64,000 nt of DNA from Dipteris shenzhenensis. Taxonomy: Eukaryota > Polypodiophyta > Polypodiopsida > Gleicheniales. Made by a program: the position numbers and the translations under genes. The DNA is taken from NCBI GenBank assembly GCA_047967505.1, contig CM106539.1. One strand, 5' to 3'. The notes below the pieces were generated by a model, which searched no databases, was not told the DNA's origin, and saw only the letters and a program-made list of their open reading frames with translations. Each line of letters opens with the position of its first letter. Position 1 is the first letter of the stretch. Positions 33,131-45,510 of the stretch are shown piece by piece.

Positions 33131-33960
33131 TCATTGATTCCTTTGCTCATTGTGGATGAATTTAAAGTAAAAAACATAGAGCAATAGAATCCACCAAATC
33201 AAATCAGGCTTCATGATTGTCTTTTTGGTCAAGTATGATAGTACTTGATGATCCACAATGTAGGAGATGAATGAGTTGTCCAAGAGGTGGTGCCAAAATT
33301 TTTCTACTACACTCCCCAGGTCTTCTTGCTCAGTTGTTGAGCAGTTCATCTCCATTGATAAAAGTAGTTGTATCACATATGAGACAATATGGACACAGTA
33401 ACAATCCCCAATGCATCAACATGCACATGGAATATCAAACTCCAATCAGGCTTCTTGACGATCGATGACTTGATTGCTATTGCTTGTGTCATTTGGAATA
33501 CGTTGCTTTGACTCAAACTTTGTATCTACTCTTGTTCGCTGATGAAGTGATTCAATGACTCTTTTAGTTGATGTAGTGGCTCAATGAACTTGGCAAAATT
33601 TTGATGAATCATCAGTAGAGGATAAGAAATCCTACAAAGGAATGCACTTGCTTGACATTTCTTGGCTTGTTCATCTCCTTTGTGGCATAAATCTTAGACT
33701 TTGAATCGTGATTCCTTCACCAAAGATTGTGTGCCCTAGCATTATGCCCAAGAACACACAAAAAATGGATTGAGGGAAATTTGGGTCTCCCTGCACTCCA
33801 AGTGTGCTTGCTTCATGTTGTAGATTGAGAAATCAACTAAGTATATTTTGAGGAAATCATGAATGTACTCCTCAAAGAGCTCTACCATGAAGCCCTAAAA
33901 TGTTGCTAATGCATTCTTCAATCCAAATGTATCACTTTACTAGATGTTACGAAATTCACC
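33131..33960 (-). pseudogene. Gypsy H reverse transcriptase C-terminus and RNase H
   Basis: FGLKNALATF is readable at about 33896-33926 (family FGL.NAP.TF). It is followed by LGIMLGHTIFGEGITI, and by an RNase H part with VDHQVLSYLTKK, DLIWWILLLYVFYFKF (33131-33376). The catalytic YLDD region is not readable. Many stops. Confidence 0.65.
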
Positions 33961-34223
33961 AAATACTATCACATGTTACTAGAAGCATCATGCATAGGGG
34001 AGGCCCAATCCCTTGCCACCTAGCCACACAAACGCCTCTCTACTATAACCCAAAAAGTCGGCAAGACTTGGGAGAGGCTTCAATATATTCAAGGAACATA
34101 TAAGTGCACACATATGTATCGGACTAATAGAGTTTGTGGATTACCAGGTGAAGAAGACACACTTGTACTCTTTGAATATTATTTAGTCTTTGTTGAGGAA
34201 GTATCAAGAAGTTCCTCATTGAT

Positions 34224-35312
34224 CTAGATCAACTTTGGCTCTACATGTGACCACGCCTTAATTTCATTGATGGCTTGGCCCTTGGTGGTTTGTGTTCTAT
34301 CAGCACTGACTCCACTGATATGGTTTGGTGGTTCTTTTGCTACCTCTCTTTGCCATTCTTCATTTTTTGTAAAGCTTGTGGGAAAAACTATGTTGGCTCT
34401 TTGACTTCTTGAATTGTTTTTTTTGTTACGCATAGTGCAACAATCATTCCTCAATATTGAGCGTGAGAAGCTTCTCCTCAATGTCTTAGGCATAGCCTTC
34501 CTTAAACTATAGAAACTTGGGCTTGCATTCCTTTTCAATCTTGCTTTTATCCATTAGTATTGCATGTCATTTCCCTCTTAGGCTATTGTGAGGGTCTCCC
34601 CTCCTGTGTCATGAAGCGCCAGTATTAGGTTTCTCCTCGATGTTTGAGGCATAGCCTTCTTTGACTTTTAGAAACTTGGGATTGCAATCCCTTTGGATCA
34701 TGCTCTTACCCATCAATGTTTACATTTCCTTGACCTCTTGGGCTATTGTGAGGGTCTCACCTCCCATACCACCTTGGCTAAAAGAGCCTTTGCACGGTCA
34801 CCTCGATAGTGTTAGGTACCATCTTTTTCTCTATATTGACCATGGTGAAGGTTACAATGAATCAGGGGTCTTCTCTTAGATTATGTTGGCATGTGTCTAC
34901 TCTACTAGCCATTTGTATTTTTCATCTTGGAGGGTGTTTTTTCCCCATCCATTTGTTCGTTCTACTCCATCTATTACTCCTCTGGTTTTTGACCCAATTT
35001 TTCTCTGACTTTGACAAGGGGTTCTTCTTGTTTCAACTCATGGTTGATATTTTTTGTTAGTTTCATTTCCTGCTTTCAATGGAACTATTGCTCTCTTATT
35101 TTCTTTGGTCCCATATGGGCTAGCCCTTGTGATCTTGTGACCACGCCAAGTCTATCTCCATCGTCACCTTGCCCTCTTCGGGTACATGGTCTAGTAGCAG
35201 TTGTACTAGTAGTCTTTAGTTGTGTGGCCCAAACATGTGCATATGCCATAGTACCTGCTTGATCACAACACTCACTATTTATGTGACCCTTGGTTTTATA
35301 TGTTTGGCACAA
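34224..35312 (-). pseudogene. Gypsy H gag C-terminus / zinc knuckle / linker
   Basis: A knuckle-like CQTYKTKGHINSEC lies at the start of a minus frame (35085-35312), with the second Cys replaced by Tyr. Downstream frames (34224-34538) are Lys/Ser-rich and unassigned. No protease motif was identified. Confidence 0.5.
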
Positions 35313-35875
35313 GTTCTATCACTTTTCTACGTTCCCTTGAATGCCCATCTCTTTCAAAATCTTCTTGATCTCCTCTTCTTTTTATTGTCCTTTTGGCCAT
35401 TGCTTCTTCTTCTTCATCTTTGTCGTTATCTACCCTTGGACAAGTAGCTTCTTTTTCTTTTGGGGTAGTGTGTTTCTCATTTCTAATGATGTTTCTTGAT
35501 TGAGCAATTCATCATTTGTCCTTATTGGGTACATTGTCTCCATGTTGCACAGCTCTGCTACAAGAGTGAGGCCACTCTTTGACTAAGACCACACTGACAT
35601 TTTGTCTTGTGCATTGGTGAGGCTATTATTTAGTACCCTCATTCATGCTATGAATTTATACACTATTTTCCCCTTCATTTGATTGAGGTATTTTATCGTT
35701 AGCAATATACCCTTCTTGTTGACTTCATGGTAATTTTTTTTAAGGATGCATCCTTCAACTTATCCCACATGGGAAAGCATCCATCAAGGTATTTGTCATA
35801 CCATTTGATGGACTTGTTTGCAAAAGTAGTGTAGCAATATACCAAGTATTCTTCCTCACAAATGACTGCATCAAC
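35313..35875 (-). pseudogene. Gypsy H gag, part downstream of the L insertion
   Basis: On the minus strand the segment next to element L reads ICEEEYLVYCYTTF, SIKWYDKYLDGCFPMWDKL and KGKIVYKFIA, resembling a retrotransposon gag core. The neighbouring piece across element L (38212-38400) reads REQDAILQVICEEE, so the same protein continues on the other side. Confidence 0.55.
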
Positions 35876-36255
35876 TGTTGAGATATGGTGCCATCAGCAC
35901 ATAAATTAGAGGCAAAGGTATGTGCTAAGGAATGTGTTAAAGTAGCCACCCTAGGATGTGGACTACATGATGTGGAGATGTGGATCAAGGATATCCACAA
36001 AGGAGAGATGTGGATCAAAGGATCCCACAAGTGTTGACTATTCCATGGGCACTCTCTATATAAGAGGCCTATCATGCATTGTTGAGTAGAGAAATGCACA
36101 CTCACTCAAGATTTTGTTTATGAGTCCAAGCTAATCTATCTTGGAACCTAATTGACTTAGGGTACATGTCATGAGCATTCTCTTCATCATGTTTACACAT
36201 AGGTTCCATCCACCTTAGACTGCTCCATAGATCCCGAGGCACACATGTTTTGTCA
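35876..36255 (+). repeat. 5' LTR of element L
   Basis: 380 bases, TG...CA. A promoter-like TATATAAG lies at 36057-36064, about 180 bases from the start. Differs from the 3' LTR by several substitutions, most visibly in the first 80 bases. Confidence 0.92.
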
Positions 36256-36267
36256 TGGTATCAGAGC
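36256..36267 (+). promoter_or_regulatory. Primer-binding site of element L (initiator-tRNA-Met type)
   Basis: TGGTATCAGAGC abuts the LTR end. This is the standard plant primer site complementary to the 3' end of initiator methionine tRNA. Confidence 0.92.
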
Positions 36268-36529
36268 ATGGTTCTGCCTTCCACTGAAACACCATCCTTG
36301 TGAGAGTGATCGAGAGATTGAATGTTCATCTTTCCCTCTATTGATGAAAGATTTCCGTTGAGTGAGAGAATTTTCGTCCGAATATTGTGAGAAGATTCTT
36401 TTGAGAAGGTTTCGTTCATTCCACTTTGAGAGATTGATTGAGAAAGATAGGGAGAGTTCTGTGATATTTCTGAGAGGAAATCTTGTCTTGAGAGATTCCT
36501 AAGAGAGAGAGCAAGCGAACTCTCCAACT

Positions 36530-37330
36530 ACTCTAAGGCCTCGAATTCAACAACTGCAAAGCTTAGCCCAGCTACGTTTACAAACTACATCGAAAAGAAA
36601 CCAGTTGCTGCTAAAGCGAGCTCCAGCCTCAGACCCAAGAGCTGCCCTACAACAACCCAGTTTGCAAACAGCTCCAATAGCAGCGGCTCCTCCTCCACAA
36701 GCAACTCTGTAGACTCCAAGATCTCAGCAGCGCCATCTCTCAACGGTTAGCTCCCTTCACGGGCAGCAGCAAAGCAAAAAATGAGCTACATACCCGTAGC
36801 TCCAAAGCTCGACTCAACAGTTGTCTTCCATAGCTGTTGCAAGCCTCGCAGCTCTCTTCAACAACGGGACAACCGACTAGCAGCACGAAGCCTTCTATGA
36901 CCAGCAACAAACTTTGCAGCACTAGCTACAATGAGATACAGTCAACCTAGCTCCCGCACGACCTCCACCAACAGCCTCATACGACCTTCAATGCAAGGTG
37001 GCTCCAACGATGCCTTCGCGGCCAGAGGCAGCTTCTCTAACGGGCAGCCATCTCTCTCTTGCAACAAAGCTCACATGCACCTGACCACTGACGAGCCGAG
37101 CGGCTCCCAGCCTCCTGCAAGCTTACAGCGCCAAAGCAGCCACATCAATGCAGCTCCTCAGCCTTCTCTTGAATCCTTCAATGCGGCTCCACCAATAGCC
37201 TCCATCAGGGCCTCTCTGCACCAACCTCTACAATGACCTCATGCAAGGCGCACCCACTCTTTGCCAGCGAAACGACCAAAACAATGACCAGCGGCTCCTC
37301 CATCTTCCTCCCAGGCGTCTTTGGTAAGAA
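36530..37330 (+). other. GC-rich interior of element L
   Basis: The block is rich in CAGCTCC/CAACAGC words and is open for 101 codons at 36931-37236 (Ser/Ala/Pro/Gln-rich). Its composition differs sharply from the rest of the element. It may be captured foreign sequence or a non-coding structural region. No domain was recognised, so the open frame is not called a gene. Confidence 0.5.
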
Positions 37331-37825
37331 AAAGTGATTGTCTTTTTGAGCTCTATGCATCTGTCAAATCAGAATCATTGTTAGCAATTAGACACTGTCA
37401 ATATTGAAAGAAATCAATTGGTAAGACCTTTGCAACAAATGATAAAGCAATGCATGAATGCACAAAGCATGCCAAAAGCGCAAGTGTATGAGATGACCAT
37501 ATCCTGAAACATGGCATCCTCACATAAAGCTGGAATACAAGGAAGAAGATTGCAGATTGAACCAGGAGGTCAACTATGTGGAGTCATCATCAAGCCATGA
37601 GTAGAATGACAAGAACAACATGTATTGAGAAGCAACATCCTTGCCACCTTCAGCCCATATGTTTGTAAATCAAACCTGACCACCTGAGAATAGCTATGAA
37701 AGCACCTAGGGAAGGTATTGACATGTAAAAACCACACTTGACCACCTTAAGTAGCGATGTATGCACTAAGGGGAGGTGATAGATTTGTAACTCACATCTG
37801 ACTACCTTCAAAGGATCATGGCACC

Positions 37826-37834
37826 AAGGGGAGG
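37826..37834 (+). promoter_or_regulatory. Polypurine tract of element L
   Basis: AAGGGGAGG immediately before the 3' LTR TGTTGAG. The same tract precedes the LTR of the third L copy near 51542. Confidence 0.88.
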
Positions 37835-38211
37835 TGTTGAGATATGGTGCCATGAGCACATGAATCAGAAGCAAAGGTTTGTGCTAAGGAATGTATTGAA
37901 GTAGCCATCCTAGGATGTGGACTAGATGATGTGGAGATGTGGATCAAGGATATCCACAAGGAGAGATGTGGATCAGAGGATCCCACAAGTGTTGACTATT
38001 CCAAGGGCACTCTCTATATAAGAGGCCTATCATGTATTGTTGAGTGGAGAAATGCACACTCACTCAAGATTCTGTTTACGAGGCCAAGCTAATCTATCTT
38101 GGAACCTAATTGACTTAAGATACATGTCATGAGCATTCTCTTCATCATGTTTACACAGGTTCCATCCACCTTAGAGTGCTCCATAGATTCTGAGGCACAC
38201 ATGTTTTGTCA
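37835..38211 (+). repeat. 3' LTR of element L
   Basis: 377 bases matching 35876-36255. TATATAAG at 38015-38022. Ends TTTTGTCA; the following TTAAC may be the target repeat. Confidence 0.92.
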
Positions 38212-38561
38212 TTAACTACTCTTCCTCACAAATGACTTGCAAGATTGCATCCTGCTCTCTAGAAATTCTCAACTTGAGATTGGGGGTTCTTTAAAATTTT
38301 GAAACTTCATTCATATTTCAATTCTTTTGCTCTATGTGCTCTTTAGTGTGGGCTTCTTGGTGGATTTACTAATAGTGCCACTTTGTTTTTGTCAATTCCA
38401 AAGTCTCTAAAGACTTTGTCCCCTCAATTACCTATCTTAGTCATGGTTGGCTTGGTCTTCATTGACTCTATCATCTTGATCTTTGTCCATCTCTACTTGC
38501 TCTTCTTGATTTGGTCTTCTTCCTTATGATGTTAATGAGGATCCAATTCCTTATCCTTGCC

Positions 38562-39010
38562 AAAACCCACCCAAATACCCTAGAGGTGGGAATTTTCGAC
38601 TCTCTTGGTCAGTCCCTAATAAATGAGGATAAATATACTCCAAACCTTACCCCAAATATTACTAAGTAATATGCTAGCTTAATGGATAAGAACATTTTGT
38701 ATCTTTAGATATGAACAACGGGATGTGACTCTTGATTTCTCATGTATATGGTTGGAGGAGAGAGAATCCTATTATCAATTGTAATCATGAAAACCCACCC
38801 AAATACCCTAGAGGTGGGGATTTTTGACTCTCTTGGTCAGTCCCTAATAAATGAGGATAAATATACTCCAAACCTTACCCCAAATATTTCTAAGTAATAC
38901 ACTAGCTTAATGGATAAGAACATTTTGTATCTTCAGATATGAACAACGGGATGTGACTCTTGATTTCTCATGTATATGGTTGGAGGAGCTATTATCAATT
39001 GTAATCATGA
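38562..39010. repeat. 228-bp tandem duplication
   Basis: Two adjacent units, 38562-38789 and 38790-39010, begin AAAACCCACCCAAATACCC and end ATCAATTGTAATCATGA. The second lacks about 8 bases near GGAGGAG. They are highly similar, indicating a fairly recent duplication. Confidence 0.9.
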
Positions 39011-40030
39011 TGATCTAGTGTAGAATACTGTCCAATCTATGTCTGAATATACAAATTGGTGTTGATACCATTTTGAATCTCTCAAGTCGCAATATCCAGA
39101 AGAAGGCAGTAGTATGGAAAGCAAAATGTGGAAGAATTCATGTTAGATGGATATGATGGGTAGGGGTTCGGATTATATTACATGAGACACCAAACTCAAA
39201 CTTAGGTAGGAGCAAATCCGACAACAACAAGTTCTCCTATACTTGCTGTAGATGTTGAAATCTAGTCCAACAAACTTGTCATAGGTGGATGAATAAATCC
39301 AAACAACTACTACCAAGAAGTAGATAAAATAGTATAGATGGCTACTCCAATGGTCTAGTTGAGACAAGATGTAAACTATGTGGCCTAATTGAGAGAAGAA
39401 CAAGATTTTGCATCCATCAATAAAACTACTACATTGAGCAGATGGAGGGTCAATCACCAATGACACTTCAACCCTCGCTAAATAAGGAGATCCAAGTCAA
39501 CATATTTACCACCCAATCTTTTGGAATTGCAAGATGACAACAACATAGTGCAAGCATCATCAAACGTGGATGAAATGTATTTAGAAATAACATTGAAAGT
39601 AGATCCGTAAACACTATCTCTAATGATGAGGAAGATGAACATTGATAATTTTAGGTAACACCTCCTATAAGTCACAACAATACAACAGTGACAAAAAAAA
39701 GCAAAACAACAATAGCAACCACAGATGAATCTACCGGTAGGTCCACACTAATGAAGTCTAGTGACTTTACTAGGAATGCAACAACCGCCACACATCGGGC
39801 ATCACAAGTGCCCCTGCCATAGTACCTCCAGTAGGTGCTCTCCTTGGATATATGAATCCCAATGTAGGAAGTTTGAAGTGCAAGTTTGTAGAGTTAAGGT
39901 GTTGTAAAAAAGAAGGCATAGACAGCCATGTCATGCAATTTGAAACACGTTGGCAGGTAAGCAACTTCAAAACAATGTTTTGGGACGTGGAGAAGAAGTA
40001 ATTTGTAGGCACATTGTTAGGGAAATCAAT
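39011..40030. other. Unassigned region upstream of gypsy J
   Basis: AT-rich, no clear coding frame. It may include the 5' untranslated part or LTR of gypsy J, but no matching LTR was seen. Confidence 0.4.
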
Positions 40031-40049
40031 TATTTGGTTTAGTTTTTTT

Positions 40050-40335
40050 GGAGTAGAAAAATTTCACAATTATGATGCCCTAAGAACAACATTTCTAGCA
40101 CTTTACTAGGAAAATGCTAAGGAAATTGAGATAGAAAGAGCTTTTGGTAGAGGACTACACCCAAAAATTCAATAACTTGATTGCAAGATTGGATTTGGTA
40201 AAAAGACCAACCAATGAGATGCTCGTGGAATACTTTTGTAAGGGACTTAAAATAAAGATCCACAGTGCAATCGGAGGATTGGCTATCTCGGCTGTAGCAG
40301 GAGGTCTTCATACACTCATTGACTTAGCAAAATGA
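40050..40335 (+). pseudogene. Gypsy J gag core fragment
   Basis: The frame reads VEDYTQKFNNLIARL, NEMLVEYFCKGLKIKIHS, matching the V.EY...F..L....  ....F..GL pattern of retrotransposon gag domains. A Lys/Asp-rich low-complexity frame (40332-40547) follows. Confidence 0.55.
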
Positions 40336-42245
40336 CAAAAAGCAGATGCGGCATTTCCAAGAAAAAATCAAAGAAAGATGACTCTAATTTGGATGGTGAT
40401 TCAGATTTCGATCTTGAGGATCCCGATTTTGAGCCTAGTAAAGATTTAGATTCTAAGACTAAGACATTATACAATGATTTTGACGATGATGACAAGAAGC
40501 AAAAGCAAAAAAAACAAGGCAAGAAGGATAGAATTCAAACGCAATAAGTAAAGGAAAAAAGGCAAGAAGTAAAGAATTCAACGAAAGAGTTAAAGAAATA
40601 AACAAAGGAGGAGAAAAAAATCTAAGAAGACAACCACATCATCAGAAGTGGAGAAACTTGTGGGAGAGAAGCTAACAAATTTTAGGGTCACCAAAGGAAA
40701 CTTGAAATAGAGATGCCAAATCTATCATAAGAATCACCCCATAGAGGTAGTTGGTACAATCCCATTGCAAGGATGAATATGGCACAACAAGTAGCATGAA
40801 CTCTGGTGATTGGAGAAAATTAGATTGCAAATGACTCTCCTTGGCCATCTTAGTTGAAAAAAATGTTTGGAATCAACAAAGAAGTAACTAGAACTTGCAA
40901 AAGGAAAAAATGGGGCCAAAGTTTAAGAGTCGACTAAGATTGCAACTAATACTTAGTAAATGGAGAATGAACAATTCCCCTCTATGTGTCAAGAATAGAT
41001 AGGAGAGGGGAATTTCGATAATCTGGTATATCAATAATGCTCATAGACAACGCCAATCAAGAGCAACCAACCCCTCAAGCAAATACAATCATCATTCAAG
41101 GATTGCCATCTCCATCTATTGAGCAAACTTTTTTTACAAAAAGCAGAGAAAAAGTGTTACTTCATTTATCATCAAGTGTCATAACATTTTACATATATCC
41201 ACCTTATTAAAAAAGGGTGTATATTCTTGAAAAAACCTTGGGTAGGAGAGAACCTTGACTAGCAAGATTAGCCACAAAGGGCATACATAGGAAAATAGTA
41301 GCAGTATTGAATAGCACAAACCTTATCATCCACCTGGAAACACTAGTCAGTGATATATTCAGAATCACCATCAGAAGTGTCATCAGAAAAAGAGTCACCT
41401 GAAGTTGTTACCTCAGATGTAGCAGAGTCTTCATGCTTAGAAGTGGGTCTGGAGTTTATGGCTTCTTCTTCATGGAGAATGCCAGAGGCATCCAAGTTGG
41501 TAAGAAAAACATCAAAGTGAGCTTCTTCTTTAGGAAAGTTGTTTATGTCTGGTACTAGGGTAGCTGAGCATGTGGGCATCCAAGTCATTGTTGATTTGAA
41601 TGAAGTCCTGTTTGTACTTGGCTATCATCACTTCAATTCTCCTTTTTTCCTACTCAATCAAGACATAAATAAAAATTTGTTAATATGATTAATACTTAGA
41701 CTAATCTCCATGAGTGGTGCTAGGCTTAGGTTGTATGAAGATATAGGAAGTCTGAGAGAATTTGAAGAAAGTTGACATACATGGTTGTAATTACCTAATA
41801 CATGGTTGCAATTACCTAATCCAAGTGTCAAATTCAAGACGAAGTATGAGCAAAACCATTCCAAAGAACAAATAACTTTGGTGAAAGGATTAAGAAGAAG
41901 TAATAATGTGGGTACTTAAGAAGATCTACAAGTTGCAAGGTAGACATGAGACCAACACAATTGGTCCACCTATAATGGTACCTCTACATAGTGAGATACA
42001 GTCCGAGAATTTCACTGTCAATCTAATGTTGAAAAGGCAGTCTAAAGAAGTTTGAGAAACACAAGCTAGGGGTACACATTATATGCCAAAAAATTTGTCT
42101 ACTAATCTATTCAAATCCTTGAGCACACATAATCTAGATAACATTGGACCAATTGTTGAGCATGGTACCCATGCATTGAGAAAAGTTAATACACCATCTT
42201 CCATTAGACATTGATCTAGAAGATGCACATAAATGCGATAAAAGA

Positions 42246-42420
42246 GTGAAGAAGCCTCCAAATGATCCCTTAGTATTTCAAGATAAATTAGAGGACGTGG
42301 ACTTCAAGGTTACCACTCTCAAAGTGCAATGCAAGGGTCAAGAGTTACCCAAGACAGTACTAGAGAATGGTCCATGCATCAATCTTATTGAAGTTCATGT
42401 ATGTATGCATGGGTCTATCA
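42246..42420 (+). pseudogene. Gypsy J protease-like fragment
   Basis: The frame reads VQCKGQELPKTVLENGPCIN, resembling V.V.G..LPRT.VDGGSAVN of plant gypsy proteases. The catalytic DGG is ENG here, so the protease would be inactive. Confidence 0.45.
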
Positions 42421-43100
42421 GGTTTAGATCCAATCCCATTCCAAGTCAAAATGGTGGGCTAGCAAAAGGAAGTTCAACCGTTAGGTTTAATTTGGATTCA
42501 GCAAATCAAAATGTATAGCCTAACTTTAAAATGGAGGAAGGCAACTCATTGTATCTAATGCTTCTAGGTAGACTATGTTTAAAGCAACAATGAGATTGGG
42601 GTGTATCCAAGGTTGTTGATATTGAAAGTGGTACTAAAGAAGGAACCAGATCCACTAATGTCTAAAGGGGTCAACATGGCATTAGAGTTGGATGATGATG
42701 ATGAGGAGCATTGATTCCTAGATGCCAATCCATCCATTGTTCTTCTTTTTGAATTTGACATGAGCCAGATCATTCAATAATATGTCCAGGGAGAACAAGA
42801 CCTAGAATTAGAATAGAAATGTAAGAAAAAAGAAAAATAGGTGATAGATTCAAAACCAAAATCCGATATTCAGAATGATGTTATCACAACAAGTGAGGCA
42901 ACATATGAAGAATAAATGTGGACGACATGATCCATCAAAGAGGATGATCCTAAAGAGCTCGATTTGGGTACAGAGGAGAACCCCTAGACCTAAAAATAAA
43001 TGTTCTTGCCAAGGGATTTCAAAATGACCTTGTAATATTTCTTAAAGAGTTCAGAGATATTTTTGCTTGGGAGTACAATATGAGTCTAGTTTGTCACAAA

Positions 43101-43640
43101 ATATGAGGCCAGTTGTGCAAGATTTGGGCCATGGTTAGGATTACCGTCATGTCACACAAAAATTCTCTTACCTCAAATCTTGGCTTGCCACCTCATCTTG
43201 GCATGGTCAATTGTACTTGATGAAGCTTTTCCTTGTACAGGAGTTTCTTTGGAACCACGGTCAGCTTAGTATTGCACTCGAGCTCAACTACAAGGGATTT
43301 ACCCATCAACTCCTTGCCCACTTTGTACGAAACTTGGATCTACTCCTTCCAATTAATGTCTCAACCTTGTGGAAATGCCCACTTTGGGACAAATCATTGG
43401 TCCCTTAAATTTAGTAACCCTTGACATCAGCTATTCTAGTAAGCCTTGGGAGGGGTCACACTTGAAAACCCTATCTGTCATGTGATTTCAAGGGTTATTA
43501 TTAAAAACCTTTAGATATAAATCATAATGCTATAAAATACCCTTCTGTGTGGGTCTCGACATGGACCTTGGTCTCCTTGGCCTCTACCTCATCTATGTCC
43601 TTACTCTAGTTGTGGGTATCTTAACCAACTTGAAATTCGA
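43101..43640. other. Unassigned spacer between gypsy J and copia E
   Basis: Short frames only. Read in reverse, 43210-43350 has protein-like composition, but nothing recognisable. Confidence 0.4.
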
Positions 43641-43749
43641 ATTCGAAAACTTTAGTTTCTTGGAAAACTTTGCAAAGCATGTTGCTTCAATAAACAAAAG
43701 AGAATCAATTTTGGTAGAAGCACCTCTCAAGCAAGAGGTATTCTTGATT

Positions 43750-44310
43750 CGATACATACAAATGTATGGGGTTATGCACAGACCGGCAACATCAAAGGTT
43801 CATTGTACTCCTTGACTTTCATAAACAACTACAATAGACATTGTTGGGTCTATTTTTGAAATAGAAATCTAAAGTCTTTTTTAGATTTCAAGAATTCAAA
43901 GCCATGGTTGAGATAATTCACATGTGTAGATATTGCTCAGTAGAATGCAATAGCTGAAAGGAAGAATGGCACTTTAGCAGATAGTGCTAGAGAAATGCTC
44001 AGTGAGAATTTTCTTCTGAATCAGGATTGGGTAGAAGCAATTGCCACTATAAACTACTTACTTAATTGGCTTCCGACTGGAGCAAATTCAGGGTATGATG
44101 CCTTATAAAGCATTCACTAGATACAAGCCATGCATTGGGCATCTCTGCATATTTGGTTACATAGTATATGCCCACATACATGACGATTATCGTAGAAAGT
44201 TGGATGTTAAGTCATGTAAATGGATCATGGTTGGCTACATTGAAGAAAGCAAAGGATACAAGTTTATCCCATCAATTGAAAGGTCATTATCTCTAGAGAT
44301 GTCATAGTTA
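43750..44310 (+). pseudogene. Copia E integrase
   Basis: Readable parts are YIQMYGVM (start of core), NAIAERKNGTLADSAREML around 43945-44000 with the catalytic Glu, WVEAIATINYLLNWLPT, then HLCIFGYIVYAHI and KSCKWIMVGYIEESKGYKF. The middle catalytic Asp region is degraded. Confidence 0.75.
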
Positions 44311-44529
44311 ATGAAGAATCATAATGGAAAACATCAAATACATAGGAGATAGATACACTGATTACTCAGTCACCTACAAAACAGGTTGATGAAGAAGAGA
44401 AAGAATTGCCAAAGACACCCCGAGAAGAACAATGTTCAATTAGACGGTCTGCTAGAAGAAGCAGACCACTAGCTAGACTAACATATGGCTAGTCAAATTG
44501 AAACCACCAATTATGCTATTATGACTACC

Positions 44530-45510
44530 ATCATGGCTACAAAAAAACCAATTTACTTCGAAGATCCAGTAGACAAGCTAGAATGGCAAACTTCTATGAA
44601 TGAATAAATGAAAGCTTTGTATAAAAACAACACTTGGGAATTATGCAACCTTCCACTAGGAAAGAAGACCATTGCAAATAAAATGGGTTTACAAAGTGAA
44701 GTATAATCTAAATGGAGACATTGAAAGATACAAAGCTAGACTAGTTGCAAAAGTTTTTGCACAAAAATATGGTCAAGATTATCATGCTCTAATAGCAAAG
44801 ATGGATTCCTAATATTTTTGATATTACTAGCAACACTCAGCAGATGGAATGTGTACCAGCTAGATGTCAAGAATGCTTTTCTAAATGGTTACCTAGATGA
44901 GCAAGTCTACATGCAGCAACCAATAGGGTATGTTGAACCAGGGAAAGAGCATCAGGTATTTCATGTCAAGAAAAGTCTCTACGGCTTAAAGAAATCACTC
45001 AAAAGCTCGTATAGTAGAATCGACAAGTGTTTTGCTAATCTAGGAAATGAGAAATCCAATGCATATCATACTCTCTACTACAAAGTTCAACTGCAAGACA
45101 TTACTATTGCACTTTTGTATGTAGATGATCTGTAATGATAGCTTCATCGGGAAGATAAAACAAGACTTATCTACAAAATTTGGCATGAAAGATCTTAGAC
45201 TTATGCACTATTGTCTTGGTATTGAGTTCTCAAGAGACTCAGATAGATTCTTCATGAGGCAACAAAATATGTGGACTGTCTCCTGAAGAAGTTTCACATG
45301 GCAAATTGTAATCTTGCAGCCACTCCCATGGAGCAGAGTTTGAAACTTACCAAATATCTAGAAGAGCCTATAGTTAATGACAAGTACTATCAACAACTCA
45401 TTGGATCTCTTATATATCCGACTATCACGAGGCTAGATTTTTGTTATGCAATAAGTTCACTTGCACAATTTATGGCAAATCCAAAACACTCTTTGGAATG
45501 AAGCTAAGAG
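44530..45510 (+). pseudogene. Copia E reverse transcriptase
   Basis: Blocks are [30 protein letters not shown], then ILLATLSRWNVYQLDVKNAF, KKSLYGLKKS and ALLYVDDL near 45115-45135, so the three catalytic Asp are readable. A stop directly follows YVDDL. The connection domain follows at 45271-45501 (SLIYPTITRLDFCYAISS). Confidence 0.82.

Larger units (their letters stand above)
35876..38211 (+). mobile_element. Non-autonomous LTR retrotransposon L (complete, no gag-pol)
   Basis: Two direct LTRs (35876-36255 and 37835-38211) start TGTTGAGATATGGTGCC and end TTTTGTCA. A primer-binding site TGGTATCAGAGC follows the 5' LTR directly, and a purine tract AAGGGGAGG precedes the 3' LTR. The 1.58-kb interior encodes no recognisable gag or pol. 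It contains a GC-rich block (about 36530-37330) unlike the AT-rich surroundings. The element must use proteins made elsewhere. Candidate 5-bp target repeats are TCAAC and TTAAC, with one mismatch. It sits inside gypsy H gag. Confidence 0.9.
32517..38400 (-). mobile_element. Ty3/gypsy element H, heavily decayed, interrupted by LTR element L
   Basis: Minus-strand order is gag (about 38400-38212 and 35875-35313), zinc knuckle, RT, RNase H, integrase. RT before integrase identifies Ty3/gypsy. The gag is split by the 2.3-kb LTR element L. LTRs of H itself were not found. Dense stops and frameshifts imply an old insertion, older than L. Confidence 0.7.
40031..43100 (+). mobile_element. Ty3/gypsy-like element J, remnant
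   Basis: A gag core-like frame (40144-40335) is followed by a highly charged linker, a protease-like block at about 42246-42420, and a segment near 43030-43090 recalling the LKEFRDIFAW motif before gypsy RT. Order and strand fit one plus-strand gypsy element whose RT and integrase are gone. Most of the intervening DNA is frame-broken. Confidence 0.5.

Noticed and set aside
36256-36267. tRNA gene at TGGTATCAGAGC
   Set aside because: It is a 12-base primer-binding site next to an LTR, not a tRNA gene; no cloverleaf surrounds it.
41343-41588. Calling the acidic frame a gene
   Set aside because: Composition only; reported as a low-interest observation instead.
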